A DNA stretch of 64,000 bases, from NCBI RefSeq assembly GCF_000374065.1, contig NZ_KB893245.1, positions 496,001 to 560,000 on the forward strand, written 5' to 3'. Positions 1 through 7,785 of the stretch are shown here, one piece after another. Under the pieces are notes generated by a model. That model saw only the letters and a program-made list of their open reading frames with translations, did no database searches and had not been told where the DNA came from. The translations under genes were made by a program, and so were the position numbers. Numbering within the stretch: the first letter of the stretch is position 1; each line of letters opens with the position of its first letter. The DNA is from Spirosoma luteum DSM 19990 (GTDB taxonomy: Bacteria; Bacteroidota; Bacteroidia; Cytophagales; Spirosomataceae).

Positions 1-122
1 AAGGCCTTTTCTGGGCTGCGTCTGGCCCGAATCACTTCGGTATATAAGGCGTAAAGAAAGGGGGAATGAAGCGAATGTTCGTCGCGGGCGCGACTTAGGT
101 AACGAAAATAAGCGGTAATCAC
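1..122 (-). CDS. Class I SAM-dependent methyltransferase, N-terminal fragment
   Basis: Only about 40 N-terminal residues lie in the window; the gene runs off its left edge. On the minus strand the frame reads through YFRYLSRARDEHSLHSPF and on to LYTEVIRARRSPEKA. The HSLHSPF...YTEVI stretch resembles the N-terminus of a Bacteroidota family of class I SAM-dependent methyltransferases, recalled from memory. The SAM-binding motifs lie outside the window, so the call rests on this short signature. I see no ATG: the likely start is GTG at 122, with TTG at 131 as an alternative, and an in-frame stop lies further upstream. It follows apaG on the same strand with about 90 nt between them. Confidence 0.5.
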   Translation of the reverse strand, partial: MITAYFRYLSRARDEHSLHSPFLYALYTEVIRARRSPEKA

Positions 123-212
123 AAGGGACAATAAGACGCCGGAGCGGATGTAAAATGAACACTAATGCGGCTGCTCCTATTCAGAATTGCCTATCGAAGT
201 CACTTTACCTGT

Positions 213-599
213 TTAGTTTAACCGGAATGGAACAACCATCGTAAATTCGGGAATCGTTACCCGGAGTTGTTTTCCGTCAATGATGCGCTCAACGAGGTAA
301 GTGCCCGACATTTTACCGATACTGGAACGAAGATTACAACCCGATACATACTCATGTATTTCGCCCGGCTCCAGTACAGGTTGCAGGCCAACTACCCCTT
401 CGCCTTCAACCTCGCGAACGGTACCATTGGAGTCGTAAATAAACCAGTGCCGCCGAAGCAATTGAAGGGTATGATCGCTGGCGTTCTCGATGGTAATGCG
501 GTACGTGAACACGTAATGAGCCTGAAGTGGGCTGGAGTAACTGGACTGATACTCCGTCTTTACGCTAACTTTCACACCTTCTGTGATTGTGGAAACCAT
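213..599 (-). CDS. apaG: ApaG family protein
   Basis: This 128-residue protein matches the ApaG (DUF525) family in full length. ApaG is a small fibronectin-III-like beta-sandwich protein. In enterobacteria it is linked to Co2+/Mg2+ homeostasis and Ap4A turnover, but its biochemical role is unsettled. Visible family features are the opening VKVSVKTEYQ, YRITIENAS, LLRRHWFIYDSNG, the glycine-rich VEGEGVVGLQPVLEPGE and the late MSGTYLVE. There is no signal peptide or membrane segment, so it should be cytoplasmic. It is divergent from ung, and about 140 nt separate the two starts. Confidence 0.93.
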   Translation of the reverse strand: MVSTITEGVKVSVKTEYQSSYSSPLQAHYVFTYRITIENASDHTLQLLRRHWFIYDSNGTVREVEGEGVVGLQPVLEPGEIHEYVSGCNLRSSIGKMSGTYLVERIIDGKQLRVTIPEFTMVVPFRLN

Positions 600-740
600 A
601 AATTTACGATCGTTTACAACCTTAGAACGAAAATTAGGTTGATTATTTCAGTTAGGCAAGTACTATGCCTAAAAACTTACGTAAACAACGTCAAAACATT
701 TGTAGGCGTATAATTTCTTAACCACTTTATCAGTTCCCTC

Positions 741-1406
741 ATGAACGTATCTATTGACGAATCGTGGCAAAGCCGGCTGCAATCAGAATTCGACAAACCT
801 TATTTTACGCAACTGGCTGAGTTTTTACGGCACGAGTACAGCACTCAGCGTGTTTATCCGCCCGGTCGCCTGATTTTCAATGCGTTCAATACCTGTAGTT
901 TTGATGATGCCCGCGTCGTTATTCTGGGGCAGGATCCGTATCATGGTGAGGGGCAGGCGAATGGTCTGGCTTTTTCGGTGGCCGACGGTGTCGCAAAGCC
1001 GCCGTCTTTAATCAATGTCTTCAAAGAAATTCAGGATGATCTGGGAAGGCCCGTACCAAAATCCGGTAATCTGGAACGCTGGGCTACGCAGGGAGTGATG
1101 CTGCTCAATTCTACCCTCACCGTCCGAGCCGGGCAAGCCGGTTCTCACCAGGGTAAGGGATGGGAAACGTTTACCGATACGGTTATCAAGCTGATTTCAG
1201 ACGAGAAACAGCACGTAGTTTTTATGCTATGGGGCGCTTACGCCCAGAAAAAGGGAGCCGTTATCGATGGAAAAAAACACCTGATTCTGAAGGCTAAACA
1301 CCCCTCGCCGATGGCGGCTAATTACGGCGGCTGGTTTGGAAACAAACATTTTAGTCAGGCCAATGCTTACTTGGAAAGCAAGGGACTAACACCGGTAGAG
1401 TGGTAA
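741..1406 (+). CDS. ung: Uracil-DNA glycosylase, family 1
   Basis: This enzyme removes uracil from DNA as the first step of base-excision repair. The 221-residue length is normal for family 1. The catalytic water-activating motif GQDPYH is at residues 63-68 (Asp65), followed by the uracil pocket (GLAFSV). The minor-groove Leu-loop motif HPSP lies at residues 187-190 with His187. LLNSTLTV near residue 121 is also typical. The gene is monocistronic, diverges from apaG and converges on the amidase gene, whose stop codon is 12 nt away. No separate terminator is visible in that gap. Confidence 0.98.
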   Translation: MNVSIDESWQSRLQSEFDKPYFTQLAEFLRHEYSTQRVYPPGRLIFNAFNTCSFDDARVVILGQDPYHGEGQANGLAFSVADGVAKPPSLINVFKEIQDDLGRPVPKSGNLERWATQGVMLLNSTLTVRAGQAGSHQGKGWETFTDTVIKLISDEKQHVVFMLWGAYAQKKGAVIDGKKHLILKAKHPSPMAANYGGWFGNKHFSQANAYLESKGLTPVEW

Positions 1407-1418
1407 GTATGGGTCTAA

Positions 1419-2417
1419 TCAGCGTGTTTTATAGGCCGTCTGCAAACCACTGCTTATCCAGTTTGCCAATGCCTGCCGGTTGTTGGCTAACAGGAACCGT
1501 TGCTGATCTTTCGCATTACGGATGTTTCCTAACTCGATAAAAACGGTGGGAGGATGACAATTCCTGACCACGTATAAATTACTACGGTTCGAGACGGTAC
1601 CCAGGTAGTTTCGGTTAGGCTGACTGCGCTTATAGCCAGACTGAAAGCTTTTATGAATGTGCGTGGCCAGTTTCTTACCAACTTTGCTGGCCTCGTGGTG
1701 ATAAAAAAAGACATCGATATTCTGCCCCTCACTTCGACTATCGACGTGAATAGTGACCATCCGCTGATAAGCTCCTTTGTGTTTTCGATGCAAATTATTA
1801 ACGGCATCCACGCCTTGGCGCAACCGCTTAACCTGGCTTAGGGGAATTTTCTGGCTGGGGTACGTCAGTTCATCGTGATCCAGTTTCAATACCGGTTCAT
1901 CGCGTATGCCGTCATTCGGGTCGCGAACAATCATGTAAACGGTCGCGCCGTGCTCCATCAGTACCCGGGCCAGCCGGATTGTTACATCGTAGGCATACTC
2001 GTCTTCGGCCAGCGGGTACTTGCCATAATGCCCAATGGCACCGGGGTCTGGCCCGCCATGACCCGAAACCAGGTAATAAACAGCGCCTGCCAGCGTACGG
2101 TCTTTTATCGTCACACGGGCATATTTGGGCCCCAGCATGGGCACATTCAGCGCAGTGATCGACTTTATTAACGTCTTTACCGTTCGTACAGACTTACTGT
2201 TTTTATTGCCAGATACGCTCGTTTTAGTATTGGCAGGACGCTTGATACTCTTTTTCTGAACGGACGAGTGGCTCCTTTTCCCTTGAGCCAGACCAACGTG
2301 AACGCTGCTGTGAACAAACAGTAAGACTACTAAAAATGGAAACCAATTATGATTGCGACCGGGTAATTTCTTGGCTGTCTTTACTATGACACTTATCAAT
2401 AAAAGCGGATTCAACAC
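1419..2417 (-). CDS. N-acetylmuramoyl-L-alanine amidase (Amidase_3)
   Basis: This is a zinc amidase that cleaves the bond between N-acetylmuramic acid and L-alanine in peptidoglycan. A hydrophobic export segment spans about residues 25-45, after an unusually long basic N-terminus. A Lys/Ser-rich linker follows to about residue 90, then the catalytic domain. Likely zinc ligands are His120 (in SGHGG), a Glu at 138 or 140, and His224 (in TIHVDS). The catalytic Glu is probably Glu295 in VFIELGN. The C-terminus shows no SPOR or LysM domain. No nearer Met lies beside the signal segment, so I keep the first start, but the true start could be a non-ATG codon further in. Confidence 0.9.
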   Translation of the reverse strand: MLNPLLLISVIVKTAKKLPGRNHNWFPFLVVLLFVHSSVHVGLAQGKRSHSSVQKKSIKRPANTKTSVSGNKNSKSVRTVKTLIKSITALNVPMLGPKYARVTIKDRTLAGAVYYLVSGHGGPDPGAIGHYGKYPLAEDEYAYDVTIRLARVLMEHGATVYMIVRDPNDGIRDEPVLKLDHDELTYPSQKIPLSQVKRLRQGVDAVNNLHRKHKGAYQRMVTIHVDSRSEGQNIDVFFYHHEASKVGKKLATHIHKSFQSGYKRSQPNRNYLGTVSNRSNLYVVRNCHPPTVFIELGNIRNAKDQQRFLLANNRQALANWISSGLQTAYKTR

Positions 2418-2500
2418 ATCAATACAGGTACGTAGAAAAATCAGGAAACGGTGAAGTTCTTATTTCACAAACGGAGTAACCATGAACAGGAACATAAAAC

Positions 2501-2545
2501 AAATCCCCAATTTGCTACGATACACGTAAACAAACCGGGGGATTT
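2501..2545 (-). terminator. Possible terminator hairpin after lepB
   Basis: AAATCCCC (2501-2508) pairs with GGGGATTT (2538-2545) across a long A/T-rich loop, just downstream of the lepB stop codon on the minus strand. The stem is only 8 bp and the loop is large, so this is a weak call. Confidence 0.3.
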
Positions 2546-2569
2546 GGGCTAATCGTTACGCGGGCCTCC

Positions 2570-3742
2570 TCAGTCTACCGTTCTGAACAGGCGGTTCCAG
2601 CGAATTTTATTCCAGGCGTTAGCGGGGTTTGGGTCCAGAGACATCCAGACGAACACGGCTTTCCCAACGATGTGGTCTTCAGGAACAAAGCCCCAGAACC
2701 GGGAGTCCAGTGAGTTATCCCGGTTGTCGCCCATCATGAAGTAATAATCCTGTTTGAACGTATAGGACGTAATAGGCTGACCGCCAATTTTGATACTCGC
2801 GGTGTTGAGTTCTACAGCCTCATTACCTTCATATTGTTGAATAACCGGCCCGTAAAGCGCGACAGTTTGCGCGTTAATGGAAATGGTAGCCCCTTTCTTC
2901 GGGATTGTGATTGGTCCGAAGTTGTCGTGGTTCCAGTGGAACGTGGGAGCGCCATAAATCATTGGCGACGTTTCTCCGGGCTTGTCAACCATGGGTTCGA
3001 TTCCTTTTACCCAGGGGAAGTCCTTGAATTTAGCTATCGTGCTTTCAGTCGTGTTGAGCATGTACCCAACCATGGCCGTTGCTTTGGTCGAGTCGTTATA
3101 CTGCTCCAGCGGTTTCCAGTTTTCGGTGGGCTGGCTGGGGTCGCGGTAATCATTAACGATATCGTACTTACGGAAGAAAGCTTCATCAAGCACTTCCGTT
3201 GTTTTGATAAAATACTTCTGCTCAGAGCGGGGAGGGGTAGGGAAGGGTTTCCCGTTTATATATACCTCACGAAGCCGAACTTCCAGCACATCGCCCGGAA
3301 TACCAATGCACCGCTTGATGTAGTTGGTTTTCAGGTCAACCGGATAATCAATGTTATCGTTGAGGTACTTTGGCGGTACGTTGAACACAACAACATCACC
3401 GTTTTTGACGTGGGTGAATCCCGGTAGCCGATAGGATGGTAACTGGATGGCGGTACTGTAGGAGGGGATATCGGTACCCCATATTTTCTGGTGCGTTAGG
3501 GGAACCTGCAAAGGCGTTCGGGGGGTCCGGGTGCCGTAGTGCAGTTTACTGACAAACAGAAAGTCACCCACCATCAGGCTATTTTCCATTGACGGTGTTG
3601 GAATCGTAAAGGCTTCCATGAACAGCCATCGGATAAGGGTAGCGGCCACAACGGCAAACAAAACAGAATCGAACCACTCCCGAATGGGTGATTTTTTCGC
3701 TCTAGCCGTTCTCTCTTCGGCTCTGGTTTTTACTTCCGACAC
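2570..3742 (-). CDS. lepB: Signal peptidase I
   Basis: This is the membrane-bound serine protease that removes signal peptides from exported proteins. A single transmembrane anchor (about residues 24-44) is followed at once by the catalytic box [15 protein letters not shown], with Ser51 as nucleophile. The general base is Lys143 in [12 protein letters not shown]. The C-terminal box [16 protein letters not shown] is intact. At 390 residues it is longer than the E. coli enzyme because of a long insert between the Lys box and the last box, as is common in Bacteroidota. It is the last gene of the parA-parB-DUF5683-dapB-lepB run, and 157 nt separate it from dapB. Confidence 0.97.
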   Translation of the reverse strand: MSEVKTRAEERTARAKKSPIREWFDSVLFAVVAATLIRWLFMEAFTIPTPSMENSLMVGDFLFVSKLHYGTRTPRTPLQVPLTHQKIWGTDIPSYSTAIQLPSYRLPGFTHVKNGDVVVFNVPPKYLNDNIDYPVDLKTNYIKRCIGIPGDVLEVRLREVYINGKPFPTPPRSEQKYFIKTTEVLDEAFFRKYDIVNDYRDPSQPTENWKPLEQYNDSTKATAMVGYMLNTTESTIAKFKDFPWVKGIEPMVDKPGETSPMIYGAPTFHWNHDNFGPITIPKKGATISINAQTVALYGPVIQQYEGNEAVELNTASIKIGGQPITSYTFKQDYYFMMGDNRDNSLDSRFWGFVPEDHIVGKAVFVWMSLDPNPANAWNKIRWNRLFRTVD

Positions 3743-3748
3743 GTAGGT

Positions 3749-3776
3749 TGATTATGAATGATTAATGATAAATTAT
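3749..3776. repeat. Degenerate 7-nt periodic tract upstream of lepB
   Basis: Four consecutive heptamers (TGATTAT, GAATGAT, TAATGAT, AAATTAT) share an A/T pattern in the same phase. Similar heptad tracts with other consensus sequences occur at 6556, 30150, 38566, 38646 and 46051. The tract sits just upstream of the lepB start. Confidence 0.45.
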
Positions 3777-3899
3777 AACCGGTTCGCCGGCAAATGTCAG
3801 GCTATGTGATTGATTGTTAACTGCAAGCGGATAAATCAAAGACGAAATTACGAAGATGTGCTGGTTTTAGGTAACCGCTTATCCTGCCTAATTCATCAT

Positions 3900-4631
3900 C
3901 TATCCCAAAAGGTCATCCATACCAAACACGCCTTCTTTTCCTGCCAGCCATTCAGCAGCCACTACAGCCCCGACAGCAAAACCCTGTCGGCTATGTGCCT
4001 GATGGGTAATCTCAATTCGGTCAACGTCTGATTCGTACCGGACTGTATGTGTACCAGGTACATTACCCTCCCGTAACGACGCTATTTCAATGGTATCTTC
4101 ACCCGTATTTTCCGGGTTGCTGTCCGTTTCACTGCTTACCCAACGCTGTTTGGTCGGCAACTGTTCCAGTATGCCTTCGGCCAAGGTAATAGCCGTTCCA
4201 CTTGGGGCATCCTTCTTCTCGATGTGATGAATCTCCGTCATCGAAACGTGATACGATGGGTAGTTCTGCATAAACTGGGCCAGCGTTTTGTTCAGGCGAA
4301 AAAACAGATTGACACCAATGCTGTAGTTGGATGCGTAGAAAAAAGCACCCTTCGTTTTCCGGCACACTGTTTCGATTTCTGCCCGATGGCTGAGCCACCC
4401 GGTAGTACCGCAAACGACGGGCCAGCCCCGTTTCAGACAGTACGTTATATTGTCAACGGCCGACTCGGGTGAACTGAACTCAATAACGACATCAACCTCA
4501 TCGGGTTCGAGGTTTTCCAGGTCCGTGTAGTTGTCAGCGTCAATGCGGCCTGCAATCTGGTGGCCCCGTTCGAGCGCAATCTGCTCAATCGTTTTGCCCA
4601 TTTTGCCGTAGCCAAGGAGAAGAATATTCAT
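3900..4631 (-). CDS. dapB: 4-hydroxy-tetrahydrodipicolinate reductase
   Basis: DapB reduces hydroxy-tetrahydrodipicolinate with NAD(P)H in the diaminopimelate/lysine pathway. The Rossmann motif LLGYGKMGKTI opens the protein. The catalytic and substrate loop EIHHIEKKDAPSGTAITLAE carries the conserved His, Lys and Gly-Thr. I place the start at the ATG at 4631, where MNILLLGYGKMG begins. A longer reading frame to 4709 would add 26 residues with no family resemblance. The resulting 243 residues fit the family. The product feeds lysA, which lies elsewhere in the window (38678-39934). Confidence 0.97.
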   Translation of the reverse strand: MNILLLGYGKMGKTIEQIALERGHQIAGRIDADNYTDLENLEPDEVDVVIEFSSPESAVDNITYCLKRGWPVVCGTTGWLSHRAEIETVCRKTKGAFFYASNYSIGVNLFFRLNKTLAQFMQNYPSYHVSMTEIHHIEKKDAPSGTAITLAEGILEQLPTKQRWVSSETDSNPENTGEDTIEIASLREGNVPGTHTVRYESDVDRIEITHQAHSRQGFAVGAVVAAEWLAGKEGVFGMDDLLG

Positions 4632-4712
4632 AGGAAGTTCACGGTTTTGGTTTAAGGTTGGTGGGCACGTAACTAATGTAGACAGGCTATTCGTTAACCA
4701 CAAACTCAAAAC

Positions 4713-5558
4713 CTATTTAAACGTAAATGCCATCCGAACACCGGGCACGAAGCCTGTACCGGGTATGGTAAGTACATTAGGTTCAACCTTCATGGAAATG
4801 TCGTCGGTCAAATCAAACGTTTTCAGGTGAGCTGCCACATTGGCTTCTACAATGTTTATGGCGTACAAAACTACGGATAAAAGGATATTCAAATCCCGAT
4901 AGCGCCGAAAGGTATCGTAAACGTTTTTGGCCCCCGCCGTTGTGCGGAACACACCGGCTTTGTCGGAGAGCGGATCAATACCAATTGTTACTTCGGTAAC
5001 GGGCTGTATGTCGGCTGGTATCAGAACGGGCTGCGTTAGTATAGCCGGTGCGTATCCGGGTGGCAGCATAGCCTCGTAGGCATTTGCCAGTTTATCCCCA
5101 TACAGCAAACGCCGGTAACCGGTCTCTGCTTCTTTCGCTAAGCCACGATATTTGACGAACAGGTAACCCATAACGCCAAAACCAATGTAGATGAACGGTA
5201 TTTTGTAATACTGCCTATTGTACGCCTGCCCCAAACCGGGTAGCATTACTGACCGCATGGTCGCTTTGCTGGGAATTATTTTATGAATTCTGGCTTCCTG
5301 CTTCGCCGTAACATAGGTCGTATCCGGTTTATCCAGCGTCGTCGAATCGTCATCGAGTTTGAATGGGCTGGTCCTGACCTGAACCCCGTTTCGCCGTATT
5401 GTTCCTGGAATCGTATCAGCGGCTGAGCGAATCAGTTTGGTCGAATCGACGGCGATTGGCGTAGGGGCGGGCTCAATGGCTGGTTTTTGAGCAAAGAGTG
5501 CCCAGGCAGGCAACAAAAAAAACAGGACGGTAATGAGCAGCGAGACAGGCCATTTCAT
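4713..5558 (-). CDS. DUF5683 domain protein, exported
   Basis: This is a Bacteroidota-conserved protein of unknown function, usually found between parB and dapB as here. A signal peptide (MKWPVSLLITVLFFLLPAWALFAQ) supports the start at 5558. An upstream in-frame ATG at 5624, just after the parB stop codon, would place 22 polar residues before the signal. After a Pro/Thr-rich linker the DUF5683 core begins near AGGLAQ-like text (MLPGLGQAYNRQYYKIPFI). It has a predicted hydrophobic segment (YIGFGVMGYLFVKY) and another near DLNILLSVVLYAINIVEANV. The GLGQ-YN-YYK motif is typical of small membrane proteins of the TM2/DUF5683 type. Confidence 0.8.
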   Translation of the reverse strand: MKWPVSLLITVLFFLLPAWALFAQKPAIEPAPTPIAVDSTKLIRSAADTIPGTIRRNGVQVRTSPFKLDDDSTTLDKPDTTYVTAKQEARIHKIIPSKATMRSVMLPGLGQAYNRQYYKIPFIYIGFGVMGYLFVKYRGLAKEAETGYRRLLYGDKLANAYEAMLPPGYAPAILTQPVLIPADIQPVTEVTIGIDPLSDKAGVFRTTAGAKNVYDTFRRYRDLNILLSVVLYAINIVEANVAAHLKTFDLTDDISMKVEPNVLTIPGTGFVPGVRMAFTFK

Positions 5559-5626
5559 AGCTGTAAAACGTACGAATTGCCTTTTCTCCCGCCCATTGCT
5601 CACCCTTTTAAGGTAATTTAACACGG

Positions 5627-6547
5627 TTACGTCTGGGAGTTCAGCACTTCCAGGATTTTGGTTAACTCATCCTGCGAGGTAAATAATATCTTTATTTCAC
5701 CCTTGTGCTTCTCGTCGGCCTTTATGGATACGCGGGTGCCAAACAACGAGGATAACTTAAACTGAAGACTTCGCATCTCCTGCTTGGGCAGCGTAATCCG
5801 CCGGGTCGATGCCAGTTCACTGCCGTCTTTTGATAGGTTTCGAACGGCCTCTTCCACTTTTCTCACCGACCATTCTTCGTCCACCGCCTTGGTAAAAAGC
5901 TTGATTTGAGTCTCCGGGTTTTCGATGTTGATAATGGCCCGGGCGTGGCCCATGGAAATTTTGTTGTCGCGTAACGAGGCCTGAATAACGGGGGGCAGTT
6001 TCAGTAACCGGATGTAGTTGTTTACCGTAGTGCGGTTTTTACCGACACGCTCGCCCAGTTCCTCCTGTTTCAGGCTACACTCCGTAATGAGCCGCTGATA
6101 GCTAAGGGCAATTTCTATGGCATTCAGATTTTCCCGCTGAATGTTCTCAATCAGGGCCATTTCCAGCATTTGCTGGTCATTGGCCGTGCGAACATAAGCG
6201 GGAATGTGTGACAGGCCAACAATTTTCGAAGCCTGCAAACGACGTTCACCCGCAATGAGTTGGTACTGGTCCTTTCCTAGTTGCCGTACGGTAATAGGCT
6301 GGATAATACCCTGCGTACGGATGGAGTCTGCCAGGTCCTGAAGGGCTTCTTCATCGAACCGGGTCCGGGGTTGGAACGGATTGGCTTCAATCAATGACAG
6401 ACCAATTTCTGTCATGGTACTAATAGACTCGAAAGGCGATGGCTTGGGCTGCCGACTAACCGATTCATTATCGTGTAGCAAGGCACCTAAGCCACGACCC
6501 AATCCTATCATTTTCTTGCCTGGTGCTTTGGCGTTTGCGTTGTCCAT
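5627..6547 (-). CDS. parB: ParB/RepB/Spo0J chromosome partition protein
   Basis: ParB is the CTP-dependent DNA clamp that loads at parS sites and works with ParA in chromosome segregation. The N-terminal ParA-interaction motif GLGRGLGALL is at about residues 16-25. The ParB/sulfiredoxin CTPase domain follows, with NPFQPR, SIRTQGIIQPITV and the CTP-binding GERRLQASK. A helix-turn-helix region comes next (SLKQEELGERVGKNRTTVNNYIRLLKLP), and the C-terminal dimerisation domain is short. Starting at Met13 (6511) would also be plausible. The parA stop codon lies about 120 nt upstream, a slightly large gap for this pair that is filled by a heptad repeat tract. Confidence 0.97.
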   Translation of the reverse strand: MDNANAKAPGKKMIGLGRGLGALLHDNESVSRQPKPSPFESISTMTEIGLSLIEANPFQPRTRFDEEALQDLADSIRTQGIIQPITVRQLGKDQYQLIAGERRLQASKIVGLSHIPAYVRTANDQQMLEMALIENIQRENLNAIEIALSYQRLITECSLKQEELGERVGKNRTTVNNYIRLLKLPPVIQASLRDNKISMGHARAIINIENPETQIKLFTKAVDEEWSVRKVEEAVRNLSKDGSELASTRRITLPKQEMRSLQFKLSSLFGTRVSIKADEKHKGEIKILFTSQDELTKILEVLNSQT

Positions 6548-6555
6548 CTAAAAAT

Positions 6556-6604
6556 GGATTTACGGTTTTCGGTTTATAGTTTTCGGTTGAGCGGTGCGGG
6601 TTGA
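6556..6604. repeat. Heptanucleotide periodic tract between parA and parB
   Basis: Seven 7-nt units run in phase: GGATTTA, CGGTTTT, CGGTTTA, TAGTTTT, CGGTTGA, GCGGTGC, GGGTTGA. The first five keep a G-T-T core at the same place. The tract lies immediately upstream of the parB start on the minus strand. Confidence 0.6.
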
Positions 6605-6668
6605 AAAACGACCCACCAGAGCACTGGAACTGCTTCGCGCAACTGTAAACATGAACGGAAAACCTTGA

Positions 6669-7451
6669 TTATGCTTCCTGTGGCATTAAGCCATTCTTAA
6701 TCAAAATTTCACGGGCCAGGTTCAGGTAACTCACCGCCCCCTTGCTGTCGGCATCCTGCGCCAAGGCTGGTACGCCAAAACTGGGCGATTCGCTCAACCG
6801 GATATTACGCGGAATAATGGTGCTGAATACCATTTGCTGGAAATGGCTTGTTACCTCACCTACTACCTGATTCGACAGCCGAACCCGCAAATCGTACATC
6901 GTCAGCAAAATACCTTCAATGGTTAGATGCGTATTGAGTCGCGACTGAATAATCTTGATTGTATTGAGCAGTTTACCCAACCCTTCAAGCGCAAAATACT
7001 CGCACTGAACCGGAATAATAACCGAGTCGGCTGCGGTCAGGCTATTGATAGTAATGAGGCCCAGCGAAGGCGAACAGTCGATGATAATGAAATCGTATTC
7101 ATCGCGAAGTCCGTCGAGTGTGTGCTTCATCTTGTCTTCCCGATTCTGCAAGTTAATCATCTCAATTTCGGCCCCGACAAGGTCGATATGAGACGGTAAC
7201 AAATCCAGGTTTGGAAAGTCCGTATGAATAATGGCATCGTGTGGGCGAACCCCTTCTACCATACATTCGTAAATGCTGTTCTCAATTTCTTTCGGATTGT
7301 ATCCCAGCCCCGACGTGGAATTCGCCTGCGGGTCTGCATCAACAATAAGCGTCTGAAATTCGAGGGCGGCCAAACTGGCGGCTAGATTGATCGTTGTTGT
7401 AGTTTTACCGACGCCACCTTTTTGGTTGGCGATAGCAATGACTTTACCCAT
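6669..7451 (-). CDS. parA: ParA/Soj chromosome partition ATPase
   Basis: ParA is a deviant Walker-A ATPase that binds DNA non-specifically and moves ParB-parS complexes. The deviant P-loop [10 protein letters not shown] is at residues 11-20, with the signature lysine before the GVGK. The Walker B region is [12 protein letters not shown]. The Walker A' DADPQANST and the C-terminal [14 protein letters not shown] are both standard for Soj. The 260-residue length is normal for the chromosomal type. It is the first gene of the parA-parB-DUF5683-dapB-lepB run. Its promoter should lie in 7452-7785, where two parS-like half sites are found. Confidence 0.98.
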   Translation of the reverse strand: MGKVIAIANQKGGVGKTTTTINLAASLAALEFQTLIVDADPQANSTSGLGYNPKEIENSIYECMVEGVRPHDAIIHTDFPNLDLLPSHIDLVGAEIEMINLQNREDKMKHTLDGLRDEYDFIIIDCSPSLGLITINSLTAADSVIIPVQCEYFALEGLGKLLNTIKIIQSRLNTHLTIEGILLTMYDLRVRLSNQVVGEVTSHFQQMVFSTIIPRNIRLSESPSFGVPALAQDADSKGAVSYLNLAREILIKNGLMPQEA

Positions 7452-7785
7452 GGGTCTGTGCGTTGCAGTCCCAAAGATGCCGGATAGTTTTCATGAATGC
7501 AAGAACTGTTTCACGGAATGTTTCACAAAATTTTATTCGGCTTAAACGCGTGTTTGTTTTATTAAGGATTAATGAATGGTCAATGGATGAAGTTTATAAT
7601 CCTTTAACGCGGTAAGGCATTGGGTGTTAGGATAGAACCCGTACGGCTAAGTAAATTGCTGAAAATTCGGTACAGACGCATTCATCGAGTTCTGCTTTTG
7701 TCAGATTAAATGTGGGGTACTTGCCAATAGCAGGTAATAAACGTGAGTTCTTCGGCTTTAGGATGTTGAAGGCTACCAGCATACC
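7452..7785. other. Divergent intergenic region, parA / lipoprotein operon
   Basis: This 334-nt gap separates parA (minus) from the first lipoprotein gene (plus) and should hold both promoters. A CATCTTTG sequence about 24 nt before the parA ATG (minus strand) resembles the TAnnTTTG -7 box with one mismatch. Apart from the parS-like half sites at 7507-7526 I see no open reading frame or stable hairpin. Confidence 0.6.
7507..7526. promoter_or_regulatory. Tandem parS-like half sites
   Basis: TGTTTCAC occurs at 7507-7514 and again, in the same direction, at 7519-7526. TGTTTCAC is one half of the conserved bacterial parS palindrome (TGTTTCACGTGAAACA). Here the halves are direct, not inverted, and 4 nt apart, about 55 nt upstream of parA. 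It may be a degenerate parS, a ParB-linked regulatory site, or chance. Confidence 0.35.
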
